A stretch of DNA of 47,018 nt from Litoreibacter sp. (GTDB lineage Bacteria; Pseudomonadota; Alphaproteobacteria; Rhodobacterales; Rhodobacteraceae): the NCBI GenBank assembly GCA_026710325.1, contig JAPORH010000202.1, positions 1 to 47,018 on the forward strand. Reading direction: 5' to 3'. The position numbers and the translations under genes were made by a program. The notes beneath the pieces were generated by a model. That model was not told the origin of the DNA, ran no database searches, and saw nothing but the letters and a program-made list of their open reading frames with translations. Shown piece by piece: positions 34,793 to 42,936 of this stretch. Position 1 is the stretch's first letter, and every line of letters starts with the position of its first letter.

Positions 34793-35881
34793 TTAGCGCT
34801 TGGTCACGCTGCTGGGCGCCACCGAGACGGATTTGATCACCGCAAAGACCTGCGCGCCTTCCGCCAGTTGCATCGCGCGCGCCGATTTCGCGGTGATCCG
34901 CGCGAGCAATCGGTCTGACCCGGCCCGCAACCCCACCGCGACCCCGGGGCCAGCCCCGAAATGCATCTCGGTGATGGTCGCAGCCATGCAATTAAGCGCC
35001 GACAGCCCGTCGGGCCGATCTTTTGACAGGATGATATCGACCGCGCGGATTCTTACACGCATCGCCGCCCCCGCATCCGCATCGACATTTGGCAGCCATA
35101 AAACGCTGTTAGAGCTGCGTAATGTGCTCAACCCGTCGCCCGCATCCACCTCTACTACGGTCACGTCAATGACGCTGCCCGCTTCGCGCAGACCGACCTC
35201 CGGCATCGCCCTGGGATCCGACAGGATATCTCCCAGAGGCCCGGCGCGCATCGCCCGCCCCCCGCGCATCAACACCAGCGTATCGGCCAGCCGGGCAACC
35301 TCATCCATCGCATGTGAGACATAGAAGGCCTGCACGTCCGAGACCTCCCGCAGCCGGTCGAGATAGGGCAAAATCTCGGCCCGGCGCGGCGCGTCCAGTG
35401 CTGACAGCGGCTCGTCCAGCAGCAAGATATCTGGTGCGCTCATCAATGCGCGTCCAATGGCCACGCGCTGCGCCTCGCCGCCCGACAGGTCACGCGGGGA
35501 TCGTTCCAGCAACGCACCGATGCCCAAAACATCCAGAACCGCATCCCAATTTGCCGGCCGCCCGCCGCGCGCTCCGTATTCAAGGTTTTGGAGCACATTC
35601 AAATGCGGAAAGAGCCGCGCATCTTGAAAAACGTAGCCCACGCGACGCTCATGCGGCTTGACCAAAACGCCGCGCGCGGTGTCGGTCAGCACCCGGTCGC
35701 CTACCCGAATAAACGCCTCGTCCGCTTTCAACAGCCCCGCAATGGCCCGGATCACGCTGGTCTTGCCGGAGCCCGATGGCCCAAACAGCGCGCAGACCCC
35801 GCCCGCTTCGCTTTGCGCTTCAAAATCCAACGCAAAACCTGACCAGCGCTGTTTGATCCTGATCTCGAACCCGTCGTTCAT
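34793..35881 (-). CDS. modC: Molybdate ABC transporter ATP-binding protein
   Basis: A 362-residue ATPase with the ABC domain (about 1-230) and a C-terminal TOBE/Mop-like molybdate-binding domain (about 290-355). Motifs are Walker A GPSGSGKT (about 34-41), the signature LSGGEAQRVAIGRAL (about 130-144), Walker B 'ILLLDEPLSALD' (about 151-162), and the switch His in 'FYVSHAMDEV'. It powers molybdate uptake through ModB. Its ATG overlaps the modB stop in ATGA. No ModE regulator gene is seen nearby. Confidence 0.95.
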   Translation of the reverse strand: MNDGFEIRIKQRWSGFALDFEAQSEAGGVCALFGPSGSGKTSVIRAIAGLLKADEAFIRVGDRVLTDTARGVLVKPHERRVGYVFQDARLFPHLNVLQNLEYGARGGRPANWDAVLDVLGIGALLERSPRDLSGGEAQRVAIGRALMSAPDILLLDEPLSALDAPRRAEILPYLDRLREVSDVQAFYVSHAMDEVARLADTLVLMRGGRAMRAGPLGDILSDPRAMPEVGLREAGSVIDVTVVEVDAGDGLSTLRSSNSVLWLPNVDADAGAAMRVRIRAVDIILSKDRPDGLSALNCMAATITEMHFGAGPGVAVGLRAGSDRLLARITAKSARAMQLAEGAQVFAVIKSVSVAPSSVTKR

Positions 35882-36555
35882 CGCTGCGCCGCCCGTGCTG
35901 CCACGCGTTCTGAGACCAACAAGGCCCCCACAGCAATCACCACCGCAATGAGCGTCAGCCGCAGCGCAGGCCCCTCCCCGCCCGGCACCTGCAGAAACGC
36001 GTAGATGGCAGAGGGCAGCGTCCGGGTTTCGCCCGGGATGGAGGCCACAAAGGTGATCGTTGCGCCGAATTCGCCCAAAGCCTTGGCAAAGCCCAGCACC
36101 GTGGCCGCGATGATCGAATTGACCGACAGCGGCAGGGTCACAGTCGCAAAGACCCGCCAGGGGGAAGCGCCGAGCGTCGTGGCGGCCTCCTCCAACCCCG
36201 GATCAGTCGCCTCAAACCCCAGCCGGATGGCGCGCACCATCAGCGGGAAGGCCATGACGCCAGCCGCCAAGGCGGCCCCGGCCCAGTTGAACGCAAAGCT
36301 TATCCCGACTTTCGCCAATATCTGCCCAATCGCCCCTTGCGCGCCAAAGCTCAAAAGCAGCAGGTAACCCGTCACCACCGGCGGCAGGACGAGCGGCAGA
36401 TGGACCAAGGCGTTGACGACCTGCTTGCCCGGAAAACTCTTGCGCGCAAGCAAGTAGGCCACGGCAATGGCAAGAGGCAGACTCACCAGCGTCGCCACCC
36501 CTGCCACCTGCAGCGACAAAAGCACCGCGCCCCATTCTTCCGGCCCGAACGTCAT
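35878..36555 (-). CDS. modB: Molybdate ABC transporter permease
   Basis: A 225-residue inner-membrane permease with five to six membrane segments. The ABC-permease loop 'EEAATTLGASPWRVFATVTLPL' (about 139-160) matches the EAA motif that contacts ModC. 'LPLVLPPVVTGYLLL' (about 54-68) is typical of ModB. ATGA overlaps with modA upstream and modC downstream show translational coupling of all three genes. Confidence 0.95.
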   Translation of the reverse strand: MTFGPEEWGAVLLSLQVAGVATLVSLPLAIAVAYLLARKSFPGKQVVNALVHLPLVLPPVVTGYLLLLSFGAQGAIGQILAKVGISFAFNWAGAALAAGVMAFPLMVRAIRLGFEATDPGLEEAATTLGASPWRVFATVTLPLSVNSIIAATVLGFAKALGEFGATITFVASIPGETRTLPSAIYAFLQVPGGEGPALRLTLIAVVIAVGALLVSERVAARAAQR

Positions 36556-37259
36556 AGCAGTGCAAAGCCCGCATCACGGTATATCGCGCGGGCGCCTTCG
36601 CCTGACAGAGCATCAACCTGCGGGCGGGCGGTGTCGCGCAACAGGGCAAGCGGGTAGCGGATTTCGGGATGCAGCTCCGGCGCGAAACGGGCAAGCATGC
36701 TGACGCGCGGCTCCGCGATTGCATCGGTTTCATAGACAACACCAAACGGCACCGCACCGCGCGCCACCAAGTTCAGAGCGGCGCTCACGCTTTCAACCTC
36801 GATCACATTGGGGGCAACGGCCTCCCATATCCCGAGCGCTTTAAAGGCGGCCTGCCCGTATTGCCCGGCGGGCACAGAGCGCAAAAAACCCATGGCGACG
36901 GCCGCTTCTGGCTGCCAACCAGCCAGTTCCACAGGCACCGCCCCGGCGGGCCCGACCAGCACCAACCGGTTGCCGAGCAACTCTCGCCGCTCCAGCACCA
37001 ACCCCGCCTGCGCGACGGCGTCGGTCCAAACCGGGTTCGCGCTCAAAAACAGGTCCGCTGGCGCGCCCGCGATGATCTGGCGCGCCAAAGCGCCGCTGCC
37101 GCCATAGGATAGGCGCAAAGGCGTTACCTCGGCCGAAATGCGGTCCAAGACCAATTTCAAGCTGGCCGCCGCGAAGACCAAGGGCGCGTCAGCAGCTCTG
37201 GCGGGCATGGCGCAGGCGGCAAGACCGGAGGATAAAAAGGCGCGGCGGGTCAAACTCAT
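36552..37259 (-). CDS. modA: Molybdate ABC transporter substrate-binding protein
   Basis: A 235-residue periplasmic protein with a signal that starts 'MSLTRRAFLSSGLAACAMPARA'-like (RR at 5-6, cleavage about residue 23). The twin-Arg hints at Tat export. The ligand site is suggested by 'VFAAASLK' (about 27-34) and 'YGGSGALARQI' (about 50-60), which carry the Ser residues that bind the oxyanion. ATG 37259 is chosen for the signal peptide. The open frame to 37349 would overlap the divergent dehydratase start. First gene of modABC. Confidence 0.92.
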   Translation of the reverse strand: MSLTRRAFLSSGLAACAMPARAADAPLVFAAASLKLVLDRISAEVTPLRLSYGGSGALARQIIAGAPADLFLSANPVWTDAVAQAGLVLERRELLGNRLVLVGPAGAVPVELAGWQPEAAVAMGFLRSVPAGQYGQAAFKALGIWEAVAPNVIEVESVSAALNLVARGAVPFGVVYETDAIAEPRVSMLARFAPELHPEIRYPLALLRDTARPQVDALSGEGARAIYRDAGFALL

Positions 37260-37347
37260 GGCCCGTGATACTGGCCCCCAGATCTCAGCAGGCGCAAGCG
37301 CAATTTCAAGTCTTGAGTCTGCGCAGGCCCGCGTTAGGGTCAGCGCC

Positions 37348-38322
37348 ATGAAAAGTATGACACGATCCGATCTCGAAGACGCGGCAGCGCTGGTTCACAC
37401 CCAGATGGCGCCCACGCCAGAATATAGCTGGCCATTGCTCAATCAGGCCACCGGGTGCGAGACCTGGGTAAAGCATGAAAACCACGGCCCCACAGGCGCG
37501 TTCAAAGCGCGCGGCGGGATCACCTTTATCGACTGGCTGACGCGAGCTCATCCAAACGCGCGTGGCATTTGTACCGCCACGCGCGGCAATCACGGACAAA
37601 GCCAGGCGCGCGCGGCCACGGCGCGAGGCCTCAGAGCGCTTGTTTATGTTCCGCGCGGCAACTCTGTTGAGAAAAACGCCGCGATGGAGGCCTTCGGGGC
37701 CGAGCTGGTCGAGTTTGGCGATGATTTCGACGAAGCCCGGGTGGAGGCGTTTCGGGTGGCAGAAGAGGAGGACCTTTTCATCGTGCCGCCCTTTCACCCC
37801 GAGCTGGTGCGCGGCGTCGCGACCTATGCACTAGAGCTCTTCACCAACGCGCCGCCTCTCGACGTGGTCTACGTCCCCATTGGCTGCGGCTCCGGCATTT
37901 GCGGTACAATCATGGCCCGCGATGCATTGAACCTGAAGACTGAGGTGGTGGGCGTCGTCTCGACAGCAGCACAAACCGCCAAGCTCTCCGTTGAGGCGGG
38001 CCGGTTGATCGAAACCAACTCCGCCGACACATTTGCCGACGGCATGGCCGTGCGTGTGCCGGTGCAGGAGGCGTTCGACATCTATTCCAAAGGCGCATCC
38101 CGGATTGTGGCGGTCAGCGATCACGAGGTCGCTGCTGCCATGCGGCTCTATTACACCAAGACGCATAACGTGGCCGAGGGCGCGGGCGCAGCCCCTCTCG
38201 CGGCCCTCATGCAGGAACGCGCGCAAATGGCGGGCAAACGCGCAGGCGTGATCCTATGCGGCGGCAATGTCGACACGAATTGGTTCCAGACCGTCCTCGC
38301 GGGTGGCACTCCGGAGGTTTAG
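37348..38322 (+). CDS. Threonine/serine dehydratase (PLP fold type II)
   Basis: A 324-residue pyridoxal-phosphate enzyme. The PLP lysine lies in 'GPTGAFKARGG' (about residue 50), a Gly-rich phosphate loop in 'GCGSGICGT' (about 180), and the pyridine-contacting region in 'ILCGGNVD' (about 308). It lacks the C-terminal ACT domain of IlvA, so it is the short catabolic type that deaminates Thr or Ser. Some relatives act on hydroxyectoine-derived or other hydroxy-amino acids, so the substrate is open. The start at ATG 37348 has AGGG upstream. It is divergent to modA, across 88 bases with a TCAAG-T-CTTGA palindrome (37306-37316). Confidence 0.88.
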   Translation: MKSMTRSDLEDAAALVHTQMAPTPEYSWPLLNQATGCETWVKHENHGPTGAFKARGGITFIDWLTRAHPNARGICTATRGNHGQSQARAATARGLRALVYVPRGNSVEKNAAMEAFGAELVEFGDDFDEARVEAFRVAEEEDLFIVPPFHPELVRGVATYALELFTNAPPLDVVYVPIGCGSGICGTIMARDALNLKTEVVGVVSTAAQTAKLSVEAGRLIETNSADTFADGMAVRVPVQEAFDIYSKGASRIVAVSDHEVAAAMRLYYTKTHNVAEGAGAAPLAALMQERAQMAGKRAGVILCGGNVDTNWFQTVLAGGTPEV

Positions 38323-38421
38323 CGGCGATGTGTCAATATCCGTGGGGCCAGCTGGAAAGCATCTGCGGACACGTCGCACAAAGCGGGGACCCAGAAGGTC
38401 AGATGCGCTACGCGGCCAGAC

Positions 38422-39033
38422 CTAGTCGTCTTTTATAACGGCGCTGTACTCCCCGCTCAATTGCAGAGTGATGGTCACGGCCTCGTCATCGCGGTTGCGC
38501 CAGAACCAGCCGTGATCTCCCGCGAAGGGTGTCTCAAAGCTGCCTGCGCCTTCGCTTTGGCCACGCCCCTTTTGGTAGCTAACATTCTCGTCATCAGTAT
38601 GGGCGTGCAGGTCAAAGTTGATCCGACCTCCCTTTGAGCTCCAAGCGTAGAACAACGTTGCGCCTTTCTCCATTGTCGCCTTGATCTCGGTAAATTCGCC
38701 CGGCGCAAGGGTGAAAGTGAGTGTGTCTTGCCAAGCCGCCTGTCCTTGCGCCATTGCGCCGGAGAGCCCGATTGTGTCGTTCACCTCACCTGAGTGCTCC
38801 TTGCCCTGAGAGAGGGCTTCAGCCGCAGCTTCATATTTCAGCTGCTGCTTGATCTCGCCCATTTCTTTGAGTCCGAGTATCTTGCCAACACCAGTGGGAT
38901 CGCGACCATGTTCGGCGGGCAGATAGATGGCCACGGCGATGAAGGCGGCTCCGACGCCTGCGACAATGAACGACCAAATAAGCCGCGCTGTGCTGGGCAG
39001 GTCCTCGGGCTTGGGTGTGGGGGCGTTGAGCAT
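38422..39033 (-). CDS. Transmembrane anchor protein partnered with HupE/UreJ
   Basis: A 203-residue protein with one membrane helix (about 17-40) and a periplasmic domain (about 85-203) rich in aromatic and acidic residues, with 'HAHTDDENVSY' (about 143-153) and 'DHGWFWRNRDDEAVTITL' (about 171-188). The domain looks like a beta-sandwich. I recall such anchor proteins beside HupE/UreJ-type genes in marine alphaproteobacteria, with unknown function. The His/Asp-rich motif could bind metal, which is inference. It starts 12 bases after the HupE/UreJ stop, so the pair is co-transcribed. Confidence 0.72.
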   Translation of the reverse strand: MLNAPTPKPEDLPSTARLIWSFIVAGVGAAFIAVAIYLPAEHGRDPTGVGKILGLKEMGEIKQQLKYEAAAEALSQGKEHSGEVNDTIGLSGAMAQGQAAWQDTLTFTLAPGEFTEIKATMEKGATLFYAWSSKGGRINFDLHAHTDDENVSYQKGRGQSEGAGSFETPFAGDHGWFWRNRDDEAVTITLQLSGEYSAVIKDD

Positions 39034-39045
39034 GGTTATCTGTCC

Positions 39046-39747
39046 TTACGCGCTTGCGACATACCCTGCGACCTGAACATAGGTCAGGATGGCCCCCAAG
39101 ATCACCATGATCCAGTTGGCGTAGATGGCCTGTTGCATGAAGTTCGGGCTGCGCCGCCAAAAGCCCATAACGATCAAAATGACAAACAGCGCCAGCAATT
39201 GCCCGAGCTCAACCCCGACATTGAAGGCAAGCAGGTTCGCCAAAAGCCCCTCTTGCGAGATGTTGTAGTCGAGGATTTTGGTCGCGAGGCCGGTGCCATG
39301 GAACAGTCCAAAAACAAACGTGGCCCATTTGGTGTTGGGCTGCACACCGAGCCACCGCTGGAAGGCTCCGAGGTTGTCCAGCGCCTTATAGACCACCGAC
39401 AGGCCGATGATGGCGTCGATAATATAAGCGTTGATGCCCCAGCCGAACCATACGCCCAAAAGCATTGTGATCGAGTGCCCGACCGCGAAGAGGCTCACAT
39501 AGATTGCCACATCCCTCATGCGGTAGAGGAAAAACACAATGCCCAGAAGGAACAGGATATGGTCATACCCCGTGACCATGTGTTTGGCGCCGAGGTAGAG
39601 GAAGGGGATGATGTGTACCCCCCAGATCTCCTGGATGTAGCCCGCGTCACCGGGGGCGACGTCATGGGCCAACGCGGCGCTCGTTGTAAGCGCCGCACAA
39701 ATCAACACGGCCAACACTGACTTCACACTAAACATCGTAACTTTCAT
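39046..39747 (-). CDS. HupE/UreJ family membrane protein
   Basis: A 233-residue protein with a signal peptide (cleaved near 'AALAHD', about residue 27) and about six membrane helices. The metal-related signature is 'GAKHMVTGYDHILFLLGIVFF' (about 52-72), and 'FGLFHGTGLA' (about 146-155) is a second family block. HupE/UreJ proteins are nickel permeases linked to hydrogenase or urease, but neither enzyme is encoded here. The start may be ATG 39747 or 39735. I prefer the first, since it leaves a longer signal. Its transport substrate is therefore unclear. Confidence 0.82.
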   Translation of the reverse strand: MKVTMFSVKSVLAVLICAALTTSAALAHDVAPGDAGYIQEIWGVHIIPFLYLGAKHMVTGYDHILFLLGIVFFLYRMRDVAIYVSLFAVGHSITMLLGVWFGWGINAYIIDAIIGLSVVYKALDNLGAFQRWLGVQPNTKWATFVFGLFHGTGLATKILDYNISQEGLLANLLAFNVGVELGQLLALFVILIVMGFWRRSPNFMQQAIYANWIMVILGAILTYVQVAGYVASA

Positions 39748-39904
39748 GAGCTCGCTGCAGGCCGCGATCAAATACGGCCAAAGGTTACTGCCACACGCTT
39801 GGGAGAACAAGCGGATGGAACTTTGGGTTGGGTGTTGCGGTTATCGCGGCTCGAAGCCTTGTCTGGCCAACCGAGCTGTGCTGCATCGCTCTCTGCGCGT
39901 AGCT

Positions 39905-41032
39905 TCAAGTGCCCGACTTGCGTCGCAGAACCGCGACATCCGCACGCAAAGCGTCGCGCACCAGGCCGCCGCGCGGGGCGTCGCGCAAGGTAGTGAACCA
40001 GTGCTCGGGCGGGTTGCGGCCACGTCTATTGCCGTCAAATCGTAAGCCGCGCAGCACGCCCTCCGCCTCGGCGGGAAGCCTGTCGGGGATCTCGAACCCG
40101 TTCAACACCGCCCAGTTCCCTGCCCACAGCCGCCCCACAGACCATGGGTTGTAGCCGCCGCCGCCCTGCACCAAAAGGCGCGGTGCCATCCCTTTCAACG
40201 CAGCCACGACGCCCCAATGCGCGTTATTTGACAGGGTTTGATGGGACAAAGGGTCCTCCTCAACCGCATCCGCCCCGCATTGCAACACAATCGCATCCGG
40301 GGCGAAGCGCTCCACCAGAGGCAAGATCAAAGCCTCACAGACAAAAGCCATTTCGTTATCATTCATCCCGCGCTCCACGGGCAGGTTGTAGGTCTCGGTC
40401 CCGCCAGTCGCCAAATCACCGGTACGCGGCCACAACCCCGCCTCATGGACCGAGACAAACAAACAGTCCGGGTCATCGCCAAAGGCATGCTCCACCCCGT
40501 CCGCGTGATGCGCGTCGATGTCGATATAGGCCACCCGCCGCGCGCCATTTCGTCGCAAAGATAAAATGGCAAAGACCGGGTCATTGAGGTAGCAAAACCC
40601 GTTGGCGCGCCCCGGCATGCCGTGATGGGTTCCGCCGCCGGGTTGAAACACCACCCCACCTTTGGCCAAAAGCTCGCCGGCCAAAAGGGCACCGCCAACG
40701 CCCGTGGCCGGGCGGGTGAACATCTCCGGGAAGACGGGGTTGGTGACGGTGCCCAGATGGAACCCCTCGCGCTCCTCCCCCGTGACCTCCTGCCGCTCCG
40801 CCACGCGTGACAGCGCGGCGACATAAGGCTCTTCGTGCCAGGCCAGAAGCGCTTTGGGCTTGGCCTGCGGGGAGGTGACATAATTGTTTTGATCCAGCCA
40901 CCCCATGGTCCGGGCAAGGTCCATCACGGTCGACACCCGTGGTACGCGCAGCGGATGCCATCGCCCATAGGTGGAGCCGCGGTAAATCTCAGACCCGATA
41001 AAGCGCGGGGCCCCATCCAGCGGCGCTACCAC
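39905..41032 (-). CDS. Histone deacetylase family protein (AcuC/HDAC class II-like)
   Basis: A 375-residue zinc-dependent deacetylase. The active site is clear: the His pair in 'GGGTHHGMPGRANGFCYLND' (about 133-152), zinc ligands Asp and His in 'DIDAHHADGVE' (about 171-181), the third Asp in 'GADAVEEDP' (about 254-262), and the transition-state Tyr in 'GGGGYN' (about 290-295). Substrates of bacterial members include acetylpolyamines and acetylated proteins, so the target is open. The start is probably GTG 41032. No ATG is available near it. A perfect CtrA-type box lies 26 bases upstream. Confidence 0.88.
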   Translation of the reverse strand: MVAPLDGAPRFIGSEIYRGSTYGRWHPLRVPRVSTVMDLARTMGWLDQNNYVTSPQAKPKALLAWHEEPYVAALSRVAERQEVTGEEREGFHLGTVTNPVFPEMFTRPATGVGGALLAGELLAKGGVVFQPGGGTHHGMPGRANGFCYLNDPVFAILSLRRNGARRVAYIDIDAHHADGVEHAFGDDPDCLFVSVHEAGLWPRTGDLATGGTETYNLPVERGMNDNEMAFVCEALILPLVERFAPDAIVLQCGADAVEEDPLSHQTLSNNAHWGVVAALKGMAPRLLVQGGGGYNPWSVGRLWAGNWAVLNGFEIPDRLPAEAEGVLRGLRFDGNRRGRNPPEHWFTTLRDAPRGGLVRDALRADVAVLRRKSGT

Positions 41033-41057
41033 CAGGCCAAGCCCAAAAAACCGGATG

Positions 41058-41072
41058 TTAACAAAACCTTAA
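41058..41072. promoter_or_regulatory. CtrA-type box between HDAC and NUDIX genes
   Basis: TTAA-CAAAACC-TTAA matches TTAA-N7-TTAA at all fixed positions. It sits in the 127-base divergent region, 26 bases from the HDAC start and 88 from the NUDIX start, so it could control either gene or both. Confidence 0.6.
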
Positions 41073-41159
41073 AACCCCTTGTTTATATGGCTCACTTGCC
41101 TTTTGCGGCGCAAACGCGCAGAATAGGCGTAGATAAAAACCAAGGTAGCGCGCAGTGCA

Positions 41160-41639
41160 ATGTCTTTGCTCAGACTGAAACAGGCACCTCTGAAAATGAC
41201 CGGCTCCCAAAAACGAGAGGTCCGGACACAATTTGGCGCGCTCTGCTACCGTGTCCACAACGAAGAGACGCAGGTGCTGCTGATCACCAGCCGGACGCGG
41301 GGCCGCTGGATCATCCCGAAAGGCTGGCCAGTGGAAGGCGCCACCCCGGCGGAGGCTGCTGCGACCGAGGCTTATGAGGAGGCTGGCGTCAGCGGCAAGA
41401 CCTTCAATATCTGCCTCGGGCTCTACTCCTACACCAAGATGATGGCCGGCGACGACATGGACCTGCCCTGCGCCGTTTCGGTCTTCCCGGTAAAGGTCAA
41501 GAAAGTGCTGCGCGACTACCCCGAGAAGGCGGAGCGCAAGCGCAAATGGTTCTCCATCAAAAAGGCCGCAGGCAAAGTGCGGGAGCCGGAACTGCGCAAG
41601 ATCCTCAAGCATTTTGACCCCAGCCTGCTCGAGCGTTGA
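41160..41639 (+). CDS. NUDIX hydrolase, 'PKGWP' type
   Basis: A 159-residue hydrolase of the Nudix fold. The box reads 'GWPVEGATPAEAAATEAYEEAG' (about 55-76). The E-x-x-E-E metal-binding core (EAYEEAG) is intact, but the first Glu and the Arg of the classic GX5EX7REUXEEXGU pattern are replaced by Ala and Thr. Related proteins include diadenosine- and diphosphoinositol-polyphosphate hydrolases, so the substrate is open. The ribosome-binding site at ATG 41160 is weak, and ATG 41196 is an alternative start. It is divergent to the HDAC gene and shares the CtrA-box region. Confidence 0.86.
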   Translation: MSLLRLKQAPLKMTGSQKREVRTQFGALCYRVHNEETQVLLITSRTRGRWIIPKGWPVEGATPAEAAATEAYEEAGVSGKTFNICLGLYSYTKMMAGDDMDLPCAVSVFPVKVKKVLRDYPEKAERKRKWFSIKKAAGKVREPELRKILKHFDPSLLER

Positions 41640-41732
41640 GCTGCGCATTAACCCGATACTTGCAAAGCCTGTGCTAGGGGTTATGTCAATTTTGGTGTCA
41701 CGAAACCGCATAATGATGGGTAAAGGCTATCA

Positions 41733-42179
41733 ATGATCCGCTATTCGCTCACTTGCGACAAAGACCACCGGTTTGAAAGCTGGTTCCAATCCGCTGATGC
41801 CTTCGACAAGTTGTTGGCCGGCGGCATGATCAGCTGCGCGGTCTGCGGCAGTACAGATGTGCGCAAATCCATCATGGCGCCTCGTATCGGGAAATCTGGA
41901 AATACCGAAACCGCCATTGTTCCAGCAGAGGTAGAACGCCCCCTCTCCGCCCCTGCCAGCACCGCCGAACAAGCGCTCAAAGAACTGCGGGAAAAGATCG
42001 AGACCAATTCAGAGGATGTCGGACACAATTTCGCTGCTGAGGCCCGCAAAATCCACAATGGCGAAGCGCCTGAGCGGCCGATCTACGGGGAGGCAAAGCT
42101 GCAAGACGCCAAATCACTGATCGAAGACGGTGTCCCTGTCATGCCGCTGCCCTTCATGCCATCGCGAAAGACCAACTAA
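41733..42179 (+). CDS. DUF1178 family protein
   Basis: A 148-residue cytoplasmic protein with the DUF1178 pattern. 'MIRYSLTCDKDHRFESWF' (1-18) holds a Cys and a His, followed by 'CAVCGSTDVRKSIMAP' (about 35-50) with a CxxC pair, so a zinc ribbon is likely. The C-terminal half is helical with 'GHNFAAEARKIHNGEA' (about 97-112). Function is unknown. ATG 41733 has AAAGG six bases upstream, and the stop touches the next gene's start (TAAATG), so the two are co-translated. Confidence 0.85.
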   Translation: MIRYSLTCDKDHRFESWFQSADAFDKLLAGGMISCAVCGSTDVRKSIMAPRIGKSGNTETAIVPAEVERPLSAPASTAEQALKELREKIETNSEDVGHNFAAEARKIHNGEAPERPIYGEAKLQDAKSLIEDGVPVMPLPFMPSRKTN

Positions 42180-42839
42180 ATGGCCGATATCCTGATCACC
42201 GGGGCCAATCGCGGCATCGGCCGGGCGCTATTTGATCGCTACGCCGCGCGCGGCGATGCCGTGACAGGCACCTACCGGACATCTGCACCGGAGGACGGGT
42301 CCTGGCTGCAACTCGACGTGTCAAACCCTGAACAATTCGACACGCTCTGCCATGATTTCAAGCCTGAGTCGCTGGACCTGCTCATCTGCAATGCCGGCGT
42401 CTATCTCGACAAAGGCCATTCGCTAGCCGATGGCTTCCCCGCGCAGCTTTGGGCTGACAGCTTCGCCACGAACGTCACGGGCGTGTTCCTAAGCGTGCAG
42501 GCCATGCTGCCGAAACTGCAACTGTCAGAAATTCCAAAGATCGCGATCATTTCCTCCCAGATGGCGTCCTCGGAGCGCGCGCCCGGCGGATCCTACATCT
42601 ACCGCGCGTCAAAGGCGGCGGCGCTGAACCTTGGGCGCAACCTCGCTTCTGATCTCAAAGGGCTGGGCATCGCGGTCGGCATTTACCACCCGGGCTGGGT
42701 GCAAACCGATATGGGTGGCGGCGCGGTAGATATCACGGTGGACCGCTCGGCTGAGGGACTGATCACACGCTTTGACGCGCTCAGCCTTGAGACGACAGGG
42801 TGTTTTGAGACCTATGACGGGACGGAACATCCGTACTAA
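42180..42839 (+). CDS. SDR family oxidoreductase (C-factor-like)
   Basis: A 219-residue short SDR. The cofactor loop is TGANRGIG (7-14), NAG lies at about 71-73, Ser in 'IISSQMAS' (about 122), and Tyr/Lys in 'YRASK' (about 140-144). The 'HPGWVQTDMGG' motif (about 170-180) is typical of the short SDRs related to the myxobacterial C-signal protein, though that role is not implied. Its ATG follows the DUF1178 stop with no gap. The substrate is unknown. Confidence 0.86.
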   Translation: MADILITGANRGIGRALFDRYAARGDAVTGTYRTSAPEDGSWLQLDVSNPEQFDTLCHDFKPESLDLLICNAGVYLDKGHSLADGFPAQLWADSFATNVTGVFLSVQAMLPKLQLSEIPKIAIISSQMASSERAPGGSYIYRASKAAALNLGRNLASDLKGLGIAVGIYHPGWVQTDMGGGAVDITVDRSAEGLITRFDALSLETTGCFETYDGTEHPY

Positions 42840-42936
42840 GCGGCGCATGCCAAGAATGGCGGATTGTCACTCAAAATTGCCATAATCCGCATTTAAAATT
42901 CGTATTGTTTTCAGTTTTAGGTGAGAGTGCAGTCGC

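Noticed and set aside
39840-39905. A stretch that on the minus strand contains GGCTTCGAGCC, like a tRNA T-arm
   Set aside because: No acceptor stem, anticodon arm or D-arm can be built around it.
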